DNA of 64,000 nt from Salinispora pacifica CNR114 (GTDB taxonomy: Bacteria > Actinomycetota > Actinomycetes > Mycobacteriales > Micromonosporaceae), in NCBI RefSeq assembly GCF_000514775.1, contig NZ_KI911468.1, positions 30,445 to 94,444 on the forward strand, given 5' to 3'. The notes beneath the pieces were generated by a model. That model did no database searches. It saw nothing but the letters and a program-made list of their open reading frames with translations, and had not been told where the DNA came from. A program made the translations under genes and the position numbers. Below, piece after piece: positions 44,451 to 55,900 of the stretch. The first letter of the stretch is position 1. The number at the start of each line of letters is the position of its first letter.

Positions 44451-45121
44451 TGCGCATCGACCACGTGATCCTCGGCGCCCGCACGATCGCCCCGCTCCGG
44501 GAGTTGCTCTGGGAGCGGCACGGCTTTGGGATCACCGACGGCAGCCCCAACCCGGACGGCACCGCGAGCTGGGTCGTCCCGTTCGACACCCCCGACGTCC
44601 AGTATCTGGAGCTTCTCGTCACCCACGACGAGCGGGAACTGGGTAGCACCGACTTCGGCCGGGACTTCCTGGAACGGACCGCGGACGGGCCGGCCTTCCT
44701 CAACTGGGCGGTACTCACCGACGACATCGCCGGCACCGCGCAACGGGTGGAACAGGTCACCGGCACCGACCCCGGCCTGCTGCGGGGCGAGTCGGTACGC
44801 GCCGACGGCCAGCGGGTGCCGTGGGCGGAGGCCGCGTTCGACCTGTCCTGGCGCAGCCAAGTGCTGCCGTTCTTCCTGAGCTACGGCAATCCCGCGGACC
44901 GGGCGGATCGGGTGGCGGGTGACCTGCGGGCAGCCGGGCACCGGGTGCGGCCGACCGCACTCGCGGGGCTGGCGACCGGCCCGGCCCGGGAGCGGGACTG
45001 GGCGGCACGGTGGCCCGGCCTGGCCGGGCTCGCGGTGACGATCCACGATGACGCGGGCCCCGAGATCACCGCGGTCCGGGTGGAGACCGGCGCGGGCGAC
45101 ACGGTGGTGCGACTGCCATGA
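44450..45121 (+). CDS. VOC-superfamily (glyoxalase-like) protein
   Basis: A 223-aa protein opening MRIDHVILGA, the first strand of a VOC/glyoxalase-like fold, and WVVPFDTPDVQYLELLV, the paired metal-side strand. The C-terminal half continues a Glyoxalase_3-like fold. VOC enzymes catalyse metal-dependent isomerisations, ring openings or bind small ligands. The function here is unknown: a tailoring step or a resistance-type binding protein are both possible. GGGAGG precedes tandem GTG/ATG starts that overlap the upstream stop. Confidence 0.8.
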   Translation: MRIDHVILGARTIAPLRELLWERHGFGITDGSPNPDGTASWVVPFDTPDVQYLELLVTHDERELGSTDFGRDFLERTADGPAFLNWAVLTDDIAGTAQRVEQVTGTDPGLLRGESVRADGQRVPWAEAAFDLSWRSQVLPFFLSYGNPADRADRVAGDLRAAGHRVRPTALAGLATGPARERDWAARWPGLAGLAVTIHDDAGPEITAVRVETGAGDTVVRLP

Positions 45122-45153
45122 GCCGAAGCCGAGCCGCTCGTGGCCGCCCACCG

Positions 45154-46362
45154 CTACCGTGGGCTCGCCGTCGACGTGCCGCGCGCCCGGTGCAGGTCCA
45201 GCAGCCGCTGCCGGGCCGACTGGTCCTGGGCTGCCTGGGCGGCGGTCCAGGCAAGCGCGACCGCGCCCTGCAGCAGTGCCCGATCAGCACCGGGGGCCAC
45301 GCAGGCCGCGGCGAACTCGGGCTGGTGGTTCACCGCGTCGCCGCTGTCAATCCCGATGCTCGGGTGCAGGCTGGGCAGGGCGCGACTCACGTTGCCCATG
45401 TCGGTGCTGCCGGTGGGCATCTCCCGCTCCTGCTCAGGGGAGACCAGCGGCCGGCCCAGCTCGGTAGCCGCCGAGCGGTAGGCCTCGGACAGGAAAGGGT
45501 CGTGCACCAGTTCCGCGTAGGCGGGGGTGGCGCTGACCTCGTGCGTGCAGCCGCTGCCGACGGCGCCCGCGGCGAAGCAGTCCCGAATCCGCGACTCCAG
45601 CCGGCTCAGGGACTCCATGTCGGCCGCCCGGAGGTTGTAGCGGGCACGGGTGTGCGCCGGCACCACGTTCGGCACGTCGCCGCCGCGGGTGACGATGCCG
45701 TGCACCAGTTGGCGCGGCTCGAAGTGCTGACGCCCGACCCCCACCGCGACCTCGGCGATGGTCAACGCGTCCGCGGCGTTGACGCCCAGCTGCGGTGCGA
45801 GCGCGGAGTGGGACTCCCGACCGGTGTAGGTGACCTCCAACTCGACCAGTGCCAGCGGGCGAGGGGTGCAGTTGTCTTCCGGCGCGGGGTGGACCAGCAT
45901 GGCCATCGAGACCTCGTCGAAGACCCCGGCCTCCAGCAGCGTGATCTTGCCGCCCCCATCCTCCTCGGCGGGCGTGCCGACCACGACAACCGTGAGGTCG
46001 AGCTCCGCCGCGACCTCCCGCAACGCCAGGGCCGCGCCGACCGAGGACGCGGCGATGATGTTGTGTCCGCAGGCGTGGCCGAGCCCCGGCAGCGCGTCGT
46101 ACTCGGCGCAGAGCCCGACCACCAGCGGACCGTCGCCGAAGCGGGCGGTGAAGGCGGTGTCGAGGCCGCCGACGCCGACATCCACCGCGAAGCCCTCGTC
46201 GCGCAACAGACCGCTCACCTTGGCCGCGCTGCGATGCTCCCGGAACGCCGTCTCCGGCTCCGCGTGCAAGCTACGCGACAGGGCGAGCAGGCGATCCTCG
46301 GCTTGGTCCACAGCGTCCGCACACCGACGCCGTACCTCGGGGCTGAGCCTCATCCGCGGCAT
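45154..46362 (-). CDS. M20-family amidohydrolase / peptidase
   Basis: A 402-aa zinc amidohydrolase of the M20D type (AbgB/hippurate-hydrolase-like). GLCAEYDALPGLGHACGHN holds the first metal ligands, TPAEEDGGGK the catalytic Glu pair, and the dimerisation domain follows. It is the only minus-strand gene inside the alkaloid cluster, facing the VOC gene and divergent from the fourth LanB-like gene. It may remove an acyl or aminoacyl cap from an intermediate, but could also be a passenger. Confidence 0.88.
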   Translation of the reverse strand: MPRMRLSPEVRRRCADAVDQAEDRLLALSRSLHAEPETAFREHRSAAKVSGLLRDEGFAVDVGVGGLDTAFTARFGDGPLVVGLCAEYDALPGLGHACGHNIIAASSVGAALALREVAAELDLTVVVVGTPAEEDGGGKITLLEAGVFDEVSMAMLVHPAPEDNCTPRPLALVELEVTYTGRESHSALAPQLGVNAADALTIAEVAVGVGRQHFEPRQLVHGIVTRGGDVPNVVPAHTRARYNLRAADMESLSRLESRIRDCFAAGAVGSGCTHEVSATPAYAELVHDPFLSEAYRSAATELGRPLVSPEQEREMPTGSTDMGNVSRALPSLHPSIGIDSGDAVNHQPEFAAACVAPGADRALLQGAVALAWTAAQAAQDQSARQRLLDLHRARGTSTASPR

Positions 46363-46463
46363 GTTCCCTCCCGTCGTACCGGCCGGGCCGTGGTGCCGTA
46401 CCCGGCTCCTCCCGTTCCTACCCGAGCCGGCAGCCGAAAGCGAGACCAGTCAGGAGGCTCACG

Positions 46464-48950
46464 ATGGCAGCACTGACCTGGACGGTGCCGGCCGGGCGGG
46501 GAGCATTGACCGTCGAGACCGTGCCGTCGGCGCTGCTCCGCAGCACCGGCTTTCCAGTCCAGCTGGTGGCGGGGCTCGCCACCACGACCCTCATCGCCGC
46601 GGCCGACCAGGTGTTCGCCGCGGAGCAGGAGATCGAGGCGGCCCGGGTCCACTTTCTGCACGAATGCTGGCCCAGCGCGCGCGAGGCCGTCCGGGAACTC
46701 GAACCCCACCAACGATCCCTGCGCGCGTTGCAGAGCTGTCGGCGGCGGATAGAGGCGGGGGCGCGGCTGGACGAGCGGGGCAGCGAGATCCTGGCGGCCA
46801 CGGGAGCGCCGCGGTGGGCTTCGCGGTGGAACACCCTGGTCGACACGCACGCCGAACACCTGACGACGCTCCGCGCGGAGTTCGACGGTGCGCTGCGCCA
46901 GGCCCGACTGCGTACCGCGGAGGCCGCCAGCTCCGATGCCTTCCGGCACGCCGTGTTCGTGTCGAACCCGGGCTTCTTCCACTCCGCGCTGCGGACGCCG
47001 CCGCTGGAGCACCCCGGCTGGTCGGCGGCGGGTGCCGACCTACCACGGGCGCTGCGCCGCCGGCTCGACACCCTGCATCGCTACCTTCGCCGCTTCACCA
47101 CCAAGTGCGAAACCGTCTCCTTCTTCGGCCCGGTGCTGTTCAGCAGCCTTCGCCCGGAACAGGACCAGGCGATTCGGGTCGGAGCACCCGGGCCCGAGCG
47201 CGTCGTGGTGGAGGCCAGCGCCTGGCTGGTCGAACAGCTCCGCGAGCAGGCCGCCGGTGAGACCCCACTACGTACCCAGCGCGCCTGGCCCAGTCCGCTG
47301 TTCCGCCAGCCGGGTCCGGAGCACGTGTTGGAACGGGTCGTGGACGGCCGCCGCTTCACCGTCGCCGCCGCCGCGCTGGCATTGTGGCAGGCGGCAGCGG
47401 AAAGCCCCGGCGCCCACCTGGCCGATCTACTGGCCGCCACCGGGACGACCGAGCAGTCCGACGAACGCCTGGCACGGTTGGTGCGGGCGCTGGGGCCGGC
47501 GCTGACCGTCTCGCCCTGGCGCCTTCCGGCCACCGAGCTCCACGCGTTGACCCGACTCGCCAGCGAGCACCCCACCCCCACGGTTGCCGAACTCGCCACC
47601 TGTCGGGACAGGTACGCCCAGGCCGGATGGCCGGACCGCGTCCCACAGCTCGCCGCGGCGCAGCAGGCCAGTGCCCGGGCCGGCGGGGACGCCTCCCGCA
47701 ACAGTGGACAGCACTACGCCGATCGGGAACTGTTCCACGAGGACAGGTCAAGTCCACTGAGCGAGCAGGTCAGCCTCGGCGCGCCCATCGTTGACCGGAT
47801 CCGTCAGGTCACCGAGGCCGTCCTCCCACTGACCTTCCTGGCCGCCCTGCTGGCCCGCGAGGACGCCCGGGACGCGCTGTGTACCGCGCTGCGGGGCACG
47901 TCGGCCCCGCTCGCGGCCCTCGCCGCGCGGGAGATCCCCGCCCGTACCGATCGGCGGGACCAGTTGGATGGCATCCTGCACGAGCTGGTCACGAAGGCCG
48001 TCGGAGACCTGACGGTGGTCGCCGACCGTCCACCGGTCGTCGACCTCGACCCACACGTACTCGCCGATGCCCTCGCCCCGTTGTGGGACCTGGTCTCCCT
48101 CGACCCGGACGACGCCTGCCTGCCCAGCCCCGACCTGATGGTTGTCGGCCCGGACCCCGCCACCGCCACCTGGGTGCTCTCGGAGCTGCACGACGACTGC
48201 AGCTCCATCTTCGGGGGGCTGGAGCGACCCCTGCACAGCGATCCGGACGGGCTCTGGGCGGACTTCGTGACCCGGGTCGAGCAGGCGGTGTCGCCACGGA
48301 CGGCCGCGACGATCGTCTCCCGCCGCCGCAGCGCCCACGTCACCCCGGAACTGCCGGGGGTGGCGATCGAACTCAGTGGCCTGTCGAGCAAGGACCGCGC
48401 CGAGGTGGTGCCGATCGCCGAGGCCCACGTCCCCGCCGCGGCAGACGCCGTCCTGATCGATGGCGAACGCCGGCTGCTGTGGCCGGGAGACCTCTCCTCC
48501 ACCCTGCACCGGGCGCTCTCCCGCCCGGCGCTCGGCCCGGTCTCGATCGACCTCGGCAGCTACACGCCGCGCATCGTCGTCGGCGGTGTCGTGCTGCAAC
48601 GCGCCCGGTGGCGGGTACGGCTCCCGGAACGCGCCGAGGACGCGTACGGGCAGTGGTTGGCGCTGCACCGCATCCGGGCGCAGCACCGGCTGCCGCGCCA
48701 CGTCTATGTCCGGCATCCCGCCGAACCAAAGCCGCTGTACGTCGACTTCGCCGACCCGATGGCGGTGCTCGACCTCGCCCGTCTCACCTCGGCCGACGTC
48801 GTGGTCTCCGAGATGCTGCCCACGCCGGAGCAGCTGTGGTGGCGCCCCAACGACCAGCCGCACTGCGCCGAGCTCCGCCTCGGTGCGGTGGTACGACCGA
48901 CAGCCCCGGCCCGCGCGGACGAGGACGATGCCGTCCCCCACCGCACGTAG
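46464..48950 (+). CDS. LanB-like peptide aminoacyl-tRNA ligase (copy 4)
   Basis: An 828-aa PEARL-type protein set apart from the other three, after the inverted M20 gene. Landmarks are LLRSTGFPVQLV, TTKCETVSFFGP (about residues 212-223, with Cys where the others have Asn or Ser), HYADRELFHED, QRARWRVRLPER and PAEPKPLYVDF. It lacks the elimination domain. AGGAGG lies 7 nt before the ATG. Its separate promoter suggests separate control. The amino acid it adds is unknown. Confidence 0.88.
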   Translation: MAALTWTVPAGRGALTVETVPSALLRSTGFPVQLVAGLATTTLIAAADQVFAAEQEIEAARVHFLHECWPSAREAVRELEPHQRSLRALQSCRRRIEAGARLDERGSEILAATGAPRWASRWNTLVDTHAEHLTTLRAEFDGALRQARLRTAEAASSDAFRHAVFVSNPGFFHSALRTPPLEHPGWSAAGADLPRALRRRLDTLHRYLRRFTTKCETVSFFGPVLFSSLRPEQDQAIRVGAPGPERVVVEASAWLVEQLREQAAGETPLRTQRAWPSPLFRQPGPEHVLERVVDGRRFTVAAAALALWQAAAESPGAHLADLLAATGTTEQSDERLARLVRALGPALTVSPWRLPATELHALTRLASEHPTPTVAELATCRDRYAQAGWPDRVPQLAAAQQASARAGGDASRNSGQHYADRELFHEDRSSPLSEQVSLGAPIVDRIRQVTEAVLPLTFLAALLAREDARDALCTALRGTSAPLAALAAREIPARTDRRDQLDGILHELVTKAVGDLTVVADRPPVVDLDPHVLADALAPLWDLVSLDPDDACLPSPDLMVVGPDPATATWVLSELHDDCSSIFGGLERPLHSDPDGLWADFVTRVEQAVSPRTAATIVSRRRSAHVTPELPGVAIELSGLSSKDRAEVVPIAEAHVPAAADAVLIDGERRLLWPGDLSSTLHRALSRPALGPVSIDLGSYTPRIVVGGVVLQRARWRVRLPERAEDAYGQWLALHRIRAQHRLPRHVYVRHPAEPKPLYVDFADPMAVLDLARLTSADVVVSEMLPTPEQLWWRPNDQPHCAELRLGAVVRPTAPARADEDDAVPHRT

Positions 48951-48954
48951 CCAC

Positions 48955-48974
48955 CGCAACCGCAACCGCAACCA
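48955..48974. repeat. Short CGCAAC microsatellite
   Basis: Three to four units of the hexamer CGCAAC lie in the 35-bp spacer between copy 4 and the methyltransferase gene, just before its GGAGAAGG ribosome binding site. Copy-number change would alter the spacing. Confidence 0.7.
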
Positions 48975-48985
48975 AGGAGAAGGTC

Positions 48986-49843
48986 ATGACCGAGAAGAGC
49001 AGCCTTACCGCCCAGGTCCGGGACGCCTACGACAAGTCCGCCGACCAGTACGATTCCGCCGGCCAACTCGTCTTCCACCCACTGGGCAAGATGGTCGCCG
49101 ACCGGCTGGAGCTCACCCCGGGTGAGCGGGTGCTCGACCTCGGCTGCGGCCGGGGCGCCTGCCTGTTTCCCATCGCCGCCCAGGTCGGTCCCGGGGGGTT
49201 CGTGCTCGGCATCGACCAGGCGCCCGGCATGGTTGAGGCGTGTGGGGCCGACCTTGCGGCCCGCGGACTGGCCGACCGGGCACAGGTCCGGCTCGGTGAT
49301 ATCCAGAGCTTCACCGTTGACCAGCCCTTCGACGCGATCAGCGCCGGTATGGTCCTGTTCCTGCTACCGGCGCCGCAGCAGGCGTTGGCCGCTGCCGCGG
49401 CGGCGCTGCGCAGCGGCGGACGGCTGGTCGCGACGACCTTTCCCACGGAGAACGGTCGACTCGCCGCCGGCTGGGAGTCGGCGGAGATTCTGGCCGAGGT
49501 GCTGTCCGCCCATCTCCCGGAGGGCGTGGACGATCCGTGGCGGCTGGTCCTCGGTCTCGGCGGACCGCTGGTCTCCGAGGAGTCGACCGCCGCAGCGGTT
49601 CTGGCGGCGGGCTTCACCGATGTCGAGATTCAGCACGTTCCAGCGAAGTCCCGATTCGAGTCAGTCGACGACTATCTCGCCTGGACCTGGACGGTCACCC
49701 CGCGCATGCAGTGGGAACTGGTGCCGCCGGAGCGACGGACCGAGGCGACCGATGCGGCCCGGACCGCGTTGCGGAGCCTGGCGGGCTCCGACGGTTCGCT
49801 GGAGTTCTCCTGCCCGACCCGGACGATCCGCGCCCTTCGTTGA
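48986..49843 (+). CDS. SAM-dependent methyltransferase (probable O-methyltransferase)
   Basis: A 285-aa class I methyltransferase with motif I VLDLGCGRG around residues 46-54, FVLGIDQAPGM next and a C-terminal substrate part. It is encoded directly upstream of the megasynthase. The reductive release of a beta-keto chain leaves an enolisable aldehyde; O-methylation would give the methoxyacryloyl group that defines lymphostin. That assignment is inference from pathway logic. GGAGAAGG precedes the ATG. Confidence 0.87.
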   Translation: MTEKSSLTAQVRDAYDKSADQYDSAGQLVFHPLGKMVADRLELTPGERVLDLGCGRGACLFPIAAQVGPGGFVLGIDQAPGMVEACGADLAARGLADRAQVRLGDIQSFTVDQPFDAISAGMVLFLLPAPQQALAAAAAALRSGGRLVATTFPTENGRLAAGWESAEILAEVLSAHLPEGVDDPWRLVLGLGGPLVSEESTAAAVLAAGFTDVEIQHVPAKSRFESVDDYLAWTWTVTPRMQWELVPPERRTEATDAARTALRSLAGSDGSLEFSCPTRTIRALR

Positions 49844-49891
49844 CCGACGCCCTGCCCTGACCGGCGTCGTCCGTTGACCGGCATCGTCCGC
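49841..49891. repeat. 17-bp tandem repeat between methyltransferase and megasynthase
   Basis: Three units begin TGACCG at 49841, 49858 and 49875; the last two share TGACCGGC-TCGTCCG with one difference. The first unit contains the methyltransferase stop codon. Confidence 0.7.
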
Positions 49892-49932
49892 CCACATCTA
49901 CCCCAGAGTACGAAGCCGAAAGGTACGAAGAC

Positions 49933-52900
49933 ATGCGTAGCGAGTTGATCCGGCCGCTGTCCGAGCTACTCGGCGGACACGCCGCCCAACGCGGAGACAA
50001 GATCGCCTTCGCCGACGGTAAGCGTGGCGTCAGCTACGCCGACCTCGATCGGCGGACCGCTCGACTGGCCGGGCACCTGGCCGCCCTGGGGTTGGCGTCC
50101 GGTGGGCGAGCCGTGATCCTGATGGGTAACAGCGTCGAGGCGGTGGAGAGCTCCCTCGCGGTGATCCGGGCCGGCGGCATCGCGGTACCGCTCAACCCAC
50201 AGGCCGCCACAGCTGAGATCGACTACCTCCTCGAAGACGCCGAACCGACGGTCATCGTGTGCGACCCGGCCCGCTTCGACCAGGTGGGCCGGCGGCACCG
50301 CCCGGGCCAACCGCCACGGATCATCTGCACCGGCGAGGCTTCAACGGCGGAGCGCGCCGCAGCAGCGACGGTGAGTTACGAAGAGCTGATGGGCACCGAG
50401 CCGAGCGGACCGGCCCCGGACGAGGCCCCCCTGGACGACCCGGCGTGGATGCTCTACACGTCCGGGACCACCGGCCGGCCAAAAGGGGTGCTGTACTCAC
50501 TGCGCAGTTCGTTGTGGCTGGTGGCGGCGGGCCATGCGCCGGTGCTGGGGCTGTCGGAACAGGATCGTCTGTTGTGGCCGATGCCGTTGTTCCACGGGCT
50601 CGGGCAGAACCTCTGCGTGTTGGGGGTTACCGCGGTCGGCGCGAGTGCGCGGCTGATGAGCGGGTTCGCGCCGTCCGAGGTTCGCGACCTCCTGCGCGAG
50701 GAGGCCGTCACGTTCCTGGCCGGGGTGCCGACCACCTACCACTACCTACTGGACCAGGACGCCGACGCCAGCACCGACCTCTCCGCACTACGACTCGGCT
50801 TCGTGGCGGGATCGGCGAGCGGCGCCGCCTTGGGCAGACGCTTCGAGGAGGCGTTCGGTGTTCCCCTGGTGGACCAGTACGGGTCCTCCGAGACCGGCGC
50901 CATCACCTCGAACCGGCCGTTCGGGGAGCGGGTCCCCGGTTCCGTCGGGCCGCCGCTGCCCGGCGTGGACATCCGCCTGGTCGACCCGGAGACCGGCCAG
51001 GACGTGCCGCCCGGAGAGGAGGGCGAGGTCTGGGTCGCCGGACCGAACCTCATGCTCGGCTACCACCGGCAGCCCGATGCCACCGCCGCGGTCCTGCGCG
51101 ACGGCTGGTACCGCACCGGGGACCTTGGGCGACGCGACGCCCTGGGACACCTGACCCTGACCGGCCGGCGCAAGGAGCTGATCATCCGTGGGGGCGAGAA
51201 CATTCACCCCGTCGAGGTCGAGGAGGTGCTGCGCGCCGCCGCCGGGGTAGCCGACGTGGCGGTGGGCGCCGAATCACACGACGTGCTCGGTGAGGTCCCG
51301 GTGGCCTATCTGGTGCCGGGCCCGGAGGGCGTGGACGCGGCGACGGTCTTCGCGCACTGCCGGCGGCTGCTCTCCTTCTTCAAGGTTCCGGACAAGCTCT
51401 ACACCATCGAACGCGTCCCACGGACCAGCACCGGCAAGATCACCCGACACCTGCTGGCGGAGGCGAACCCCCAGCTGCTGGGCATCGCCAACCCGGACGG
51501 CGAGCCCGACGAGGCCGGGCCGATCGACGGTACGGAGTGGGCAGCACAGTTGCGGGAGATGCCGCCGAACGAGCGGACCCGGAGCGTCCTGGAGCTGATC
51601 CGCGCCGAGGTGGCCCGTGCCGTGGGGCTGGACACCTCCGATCAGGTCCGACCCGACCAGCCCTTCGTCGACCTCGGGCTCGGCTCCCTCGCCGTCGTCG
51701 GGGTTGGTCAGCGGCTCTGCGCGCGAGTCGGGCTACGGCTGCCGGCGACCGTCGTTTTCGACCATCCGACGCCTACCGCCCTTGCGGCCCGGCTGGTCAC
51801 CGAGGTGAGCGGAGCGAGCGCACCGGCCGAACCCACCGCTACCCCGGAGCGGACCGGCTGGGCCAACGCCGACGAGCCGATCGCCATCGTCGCGATGGCC
51901 TGCCGCTTCCCCGGCGGAGTCGATGATCCGGACCAGCTCTGGACGCTGATCGCCGAAGGACGGGACGCCACCACGGAGCTCCCGGAGGACCGGAACTGGC
52001 CGCTGGACACCCTCTTCGACCCGGACCCGGACCACCTCGGCACCAGCTATGTGACCCGGGGTGGGTTTCTCGCCGACCCCGCCGGCTTCGACGCCGCCTT
52101 CTTCGGGATCAGCCCACGGGAGGCCACCGCGATGGACCCACAGCAGCGGATCCTCCTGGAGATCGCCTGGGAGGCGTTCGAGCGCGCCGGAATTGATCCC
52201 ACCCGGATGGCCGGCTCGCCGACCGGTCTCTTCATCGGCACGAAGGGGCAGACGTACAGTTCCCTGGCCACCGCGGCCTCGGAGTACGAGGGCTACCTGG
52301 GCTTCGCCACCTCGGGCAGTGTGCTGTCTGGACGCGTCGCGTACACCCTCGGGTTGGAGGGTCCGGCCATCACGGTGGACACCGCCTGCTCGGCGTCGTT
52401 GGTGGCGCTTCACCTGGCCTGTCAGTCGCTGCACTCCGGGGAGTCCCGCCTCGCCCTCGCCGGTGGGGTCACCGTGATGGCCACCCCCGACGATCTGATC
52501 ACGTTCAGCCGGCAGCGCGGTCTGGCCGCGGATGGCCGGGTCAAGGCGTTCGCCGCGGCCTCGGACGGCACCGCCTTCGGCGAGGGTGCGGGGGTCGTGC
52601 TGTTGGAGCGCCTCTCGGACGCGCGCCGGGCGGGACGGAAGGTACTCGCCGTCATCCGGGGCAGCGCGGTCAACCAGGACGGTACGTCGAACGGACTCAC
52701 CGCCCCCAACGGCCAGGCCCAGCAGCGGTTGATCCGGCAGGCCCTCGCCGCCGCCCGGCTCGGCCCCGCCGACATCGACCTGGTCGAGGCGCACGGCACG
52801 GGGACCGCACTCGGTGACCCCATCGAGGCCGAGGCGATTCTCGCCACCTACGGGCAGGGGCGGGCACCGGAGCAGCCGGTCTGGCTCGGATCCGTCAAGT

Positions 52901-55900
52901 CCAACATCACCCACACCCAGGCGGCTGCCGGTGCTGCCGGTCTCATCAAGGTGGTGCAGGCGATGCGCCACCAGACCCTCCCGGCCACGCTCCACGTCGA
53001 CCAACCCTCGCCGCACGTCGACTGGACCTCCGGCCAGGTACGCCTGGCGACCGAGCCCCGGCCCTGGCAGGTGGCCGGCCGGCCCCGGCGGGCCGGGGTC
53101 TCCGCCTTCGGGATCAGCGGCACCAACGCGCACGTGGTCGTGGAGGAGAGCCCGGTTGAGCCGCCGGTGTCGGCGAGCGTTGCCGAGCCCCGGAGCCCCG
53201 CCGTCGTACCCTGGCTGCTCTCCGCCAAGTCGCCGGTGGCGCTGCGGACGCAGGCGGCCCGGCTGGCCTCGATGGCGCGCTCCACGCCAGAGCTCAGCCC
53301 GGTGGCCGTGGGCCGCGCGCTGGCTCGCTCGCGCGCGAGTCTGGATCATCGGGCGACCGTGGTGGGTACGGAGACCAAGCAACTCCTGGCGGGCCTGGAG
53401 GCCCTCGCCTCGGGTACGCCGTCGGCCGGGCTGACGATGGCACGCGCGGTGCCCGGCCGGGCCGTGGCTGCGCTCTTCACCGGCCAGGGCGCGCAGTACC
53501 AGGGCATGGGCCGGCACCTCTACGACAGCTTCGACGTCTTCGCCGACACGCTGGACGAGGTCTGCGGTCACCTGGCACCGGAGGTACGGTCGGCCCTGCT
53601 GACGCCCGCTGAGGCGCCGGACGACGAGTCGATCCACCAAACCGGTCTCGCCCAGCCGGCCCTCTTCGCGCTGGGGGTCGCCCAGTTCGCCCTGCTGCGT
53701 TCCTGGGGGGTACACCCGAGCGTGCTCGCTGGGCACTCCATCGGCGAGCTCACCGCGGCACACCTGGCCGGGGTGCTCTCGCTGCCGGATGCGGCCCGCC
53801 TGGTCAACGCCCGGGGTGCCCTGATGCAGGCGCTGCCCCCGGGCGGGGCGATGCTCGCGGTCAAAGCCACCGAGGAGGAGCTCCTGCCCCTGCTCGGCGG
53901 GGAGGAGGGGCGGATCGGAATCGCCGCGATCAACGCACCCCGGTCGGTCGTCGTCTCGGGCGACGAGGAGGCCGTGACCTCGCTCGCCGCCCGACTGGCC
54001 GAGCACGGGCGGCGGGCCACCCGTCTCCGGGTGAGCCATGCCTTCCACTCTGCCCACATGGATCCCGTCCTGGACGACTTCCGGGCCGTCGCCGAGTCGC
54101 TGACCTACCGGCGACCGACCATCCCCATCGTCTCCACCGTCACCGGCGCGGCCGCAGGTGCGGAGCTACTCACCCCGGAGTACTGGGTCGGGCAACTCCG
54201 CCAGCCGGTTCGCTTCGCACCGGCGGTAGACGCGATCCGTAGGCAGGGGACCGACACCTTCGTCGAGCTCGGTCCGGACGGGGTGTTGACCGCGCTGGTG
54301 CGGGAGACCCTCGGTGCGGACGAGCACCACGCGGTGTCGTTGTGCCGTCGCGGCCGGTCGGGCGCCGAGGTCGCTGCCCTGGGCGCCCTGCACGCCCTCG
54401 GTCTCCCGGTGGAGTGGGAGGGTTTCTTCCCACCAACCGGCGGACCCGAGGTCGACCTACCCACCTACCCGTTCCAACGACGGCGCTACTGGCTCCCACC
54501 GGCCACCGTGCCGCCGCCCGCCAGCCCGGGTCCGGCCCCCCGCGAGCTGGTTGCGGGGGACGACCCGTCCCACCTCTCCGCGGCGGCTACCCAGCGATCC
54601 GCCGGCACCGGGCCGTCGACGGGCGCCACCCCGGCAGCCGACGCCGCGCAGTTGGCCGGCGCCATGCTCGCGGCTCGACTCGGCCCGCTGGACGAGGAGG
54701 AGCAGTTCCTGGAGCTGGTCCAGACCGTCAAGACTCTGGTCGCCGCCGTACTCGGTCACGCGGACCCGGACGAGCTCGATCCGGACGAGTCCCTGCTGGA
54801 TCTGGGCTTCGACTCCCTCACCGCTGTGGAGCTGCGCAACCAGATCCGCGACCTCAGTGGGGTCAACCTCCCCGCCTCGCTGGTCTTCGAATACCCCACC
54901 GTGGCAGTCCTCGCCGATCACCTGCTGGGCCGGGTGCTCCGCGCCGCCGACGACGATGAGGAGCAGGTGGACTTCGCCGCCGAGGTAAGTCTGGCCGCGG
55001 ACATCGTCTGCGCGGACGAGGTCATCACCGCCGCCACCGAGCCCCGCGAGGTCCTCCTCACCGGAGCGACCGGCTTCCTCGGCGCGTTCCTCCTCCGCGA
55101 CCTGATGCGGAGCACGAACGCCGTGGTGCACTGCCTCGTTCGGTCCACCGATGAGAAACCGGCCCTGGACCGGCTACGGGACAACCTCGAGTGGTATCAG
55201 CTCTGGGACGAGATCGATCCGAACCGGTTGTCCGTGGTCGTCGGCGACCTGGCCACTCCCGGGTTCGGCCTGTCGACGCAGCGGTACGACGAGTTGTCCC
55301 GCCGGGTCGACGCGGTCTACCACGCGGCTGCCACCGTCAACGGGCTCTACCCGTACTCCTCGCTGAAGGCCGCGAACGTGACCGGCACCGAGGAGATCCT
55401 GCGGCTGGCCGCCCGGCATCGCAGCGTTCCGGTCCACCACGTGTCGTCCACGGGTGTCTTCGCCGCCGAGGTCGTACCCGGGGTCGCTTTGAAGTCGACC
55501 GACCTGCCGGGGCCCGCCACGGCCCTCTCCTCCGGGTACCGACAGACCAAGCTGGTCGCGGAGCAGATCATCGAGATCGCCCGGGAACGCGGGCTGCCGG
55601 TGTCGATCTATCGAGTCGATGAGATCTCCGGCGACTCGGAGTTGGGCCGCTGCCAACGGCACGACTTCGTGTGGCTGAGCATGAAGGGCATCCTGCAGGC
55701 GGAGGCCGTTCCGGCCGACCCGGCCGGGATCTTCCACCTCGTGCCCGTCGACTACGTCAGCTCAGCGATCCTGGGGCTGTCCCGGAACCCGGCCGCCGGC
55801 AACCGCAACCACCACCTCGCCAACCACACGCATCTGCCGTTCGTCGAGATGATGGACGCACTGCGGGTGCGGGGCTATCGCCTCGACGAGTTGGGCTGGG

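Noticed and set aside
32621..48950. A class I lanthipeptide cluster
   Set aside because: The LanB-like proteins lack the glutamate-elimination domain, no LanC cyclase is present, and the precursor peptide has no cysteine.
48955..48974. A CRISPR-like array
   Set aside because: The units are only six bases long without spacers; it is a microsatellite.
51733..54057. A 774-codon minus-strand frame inside the megasynthase
   Set aside because: It is antisense to intact ketosynthase and acyltransferase domains; the composition is typical of a shadow frame.
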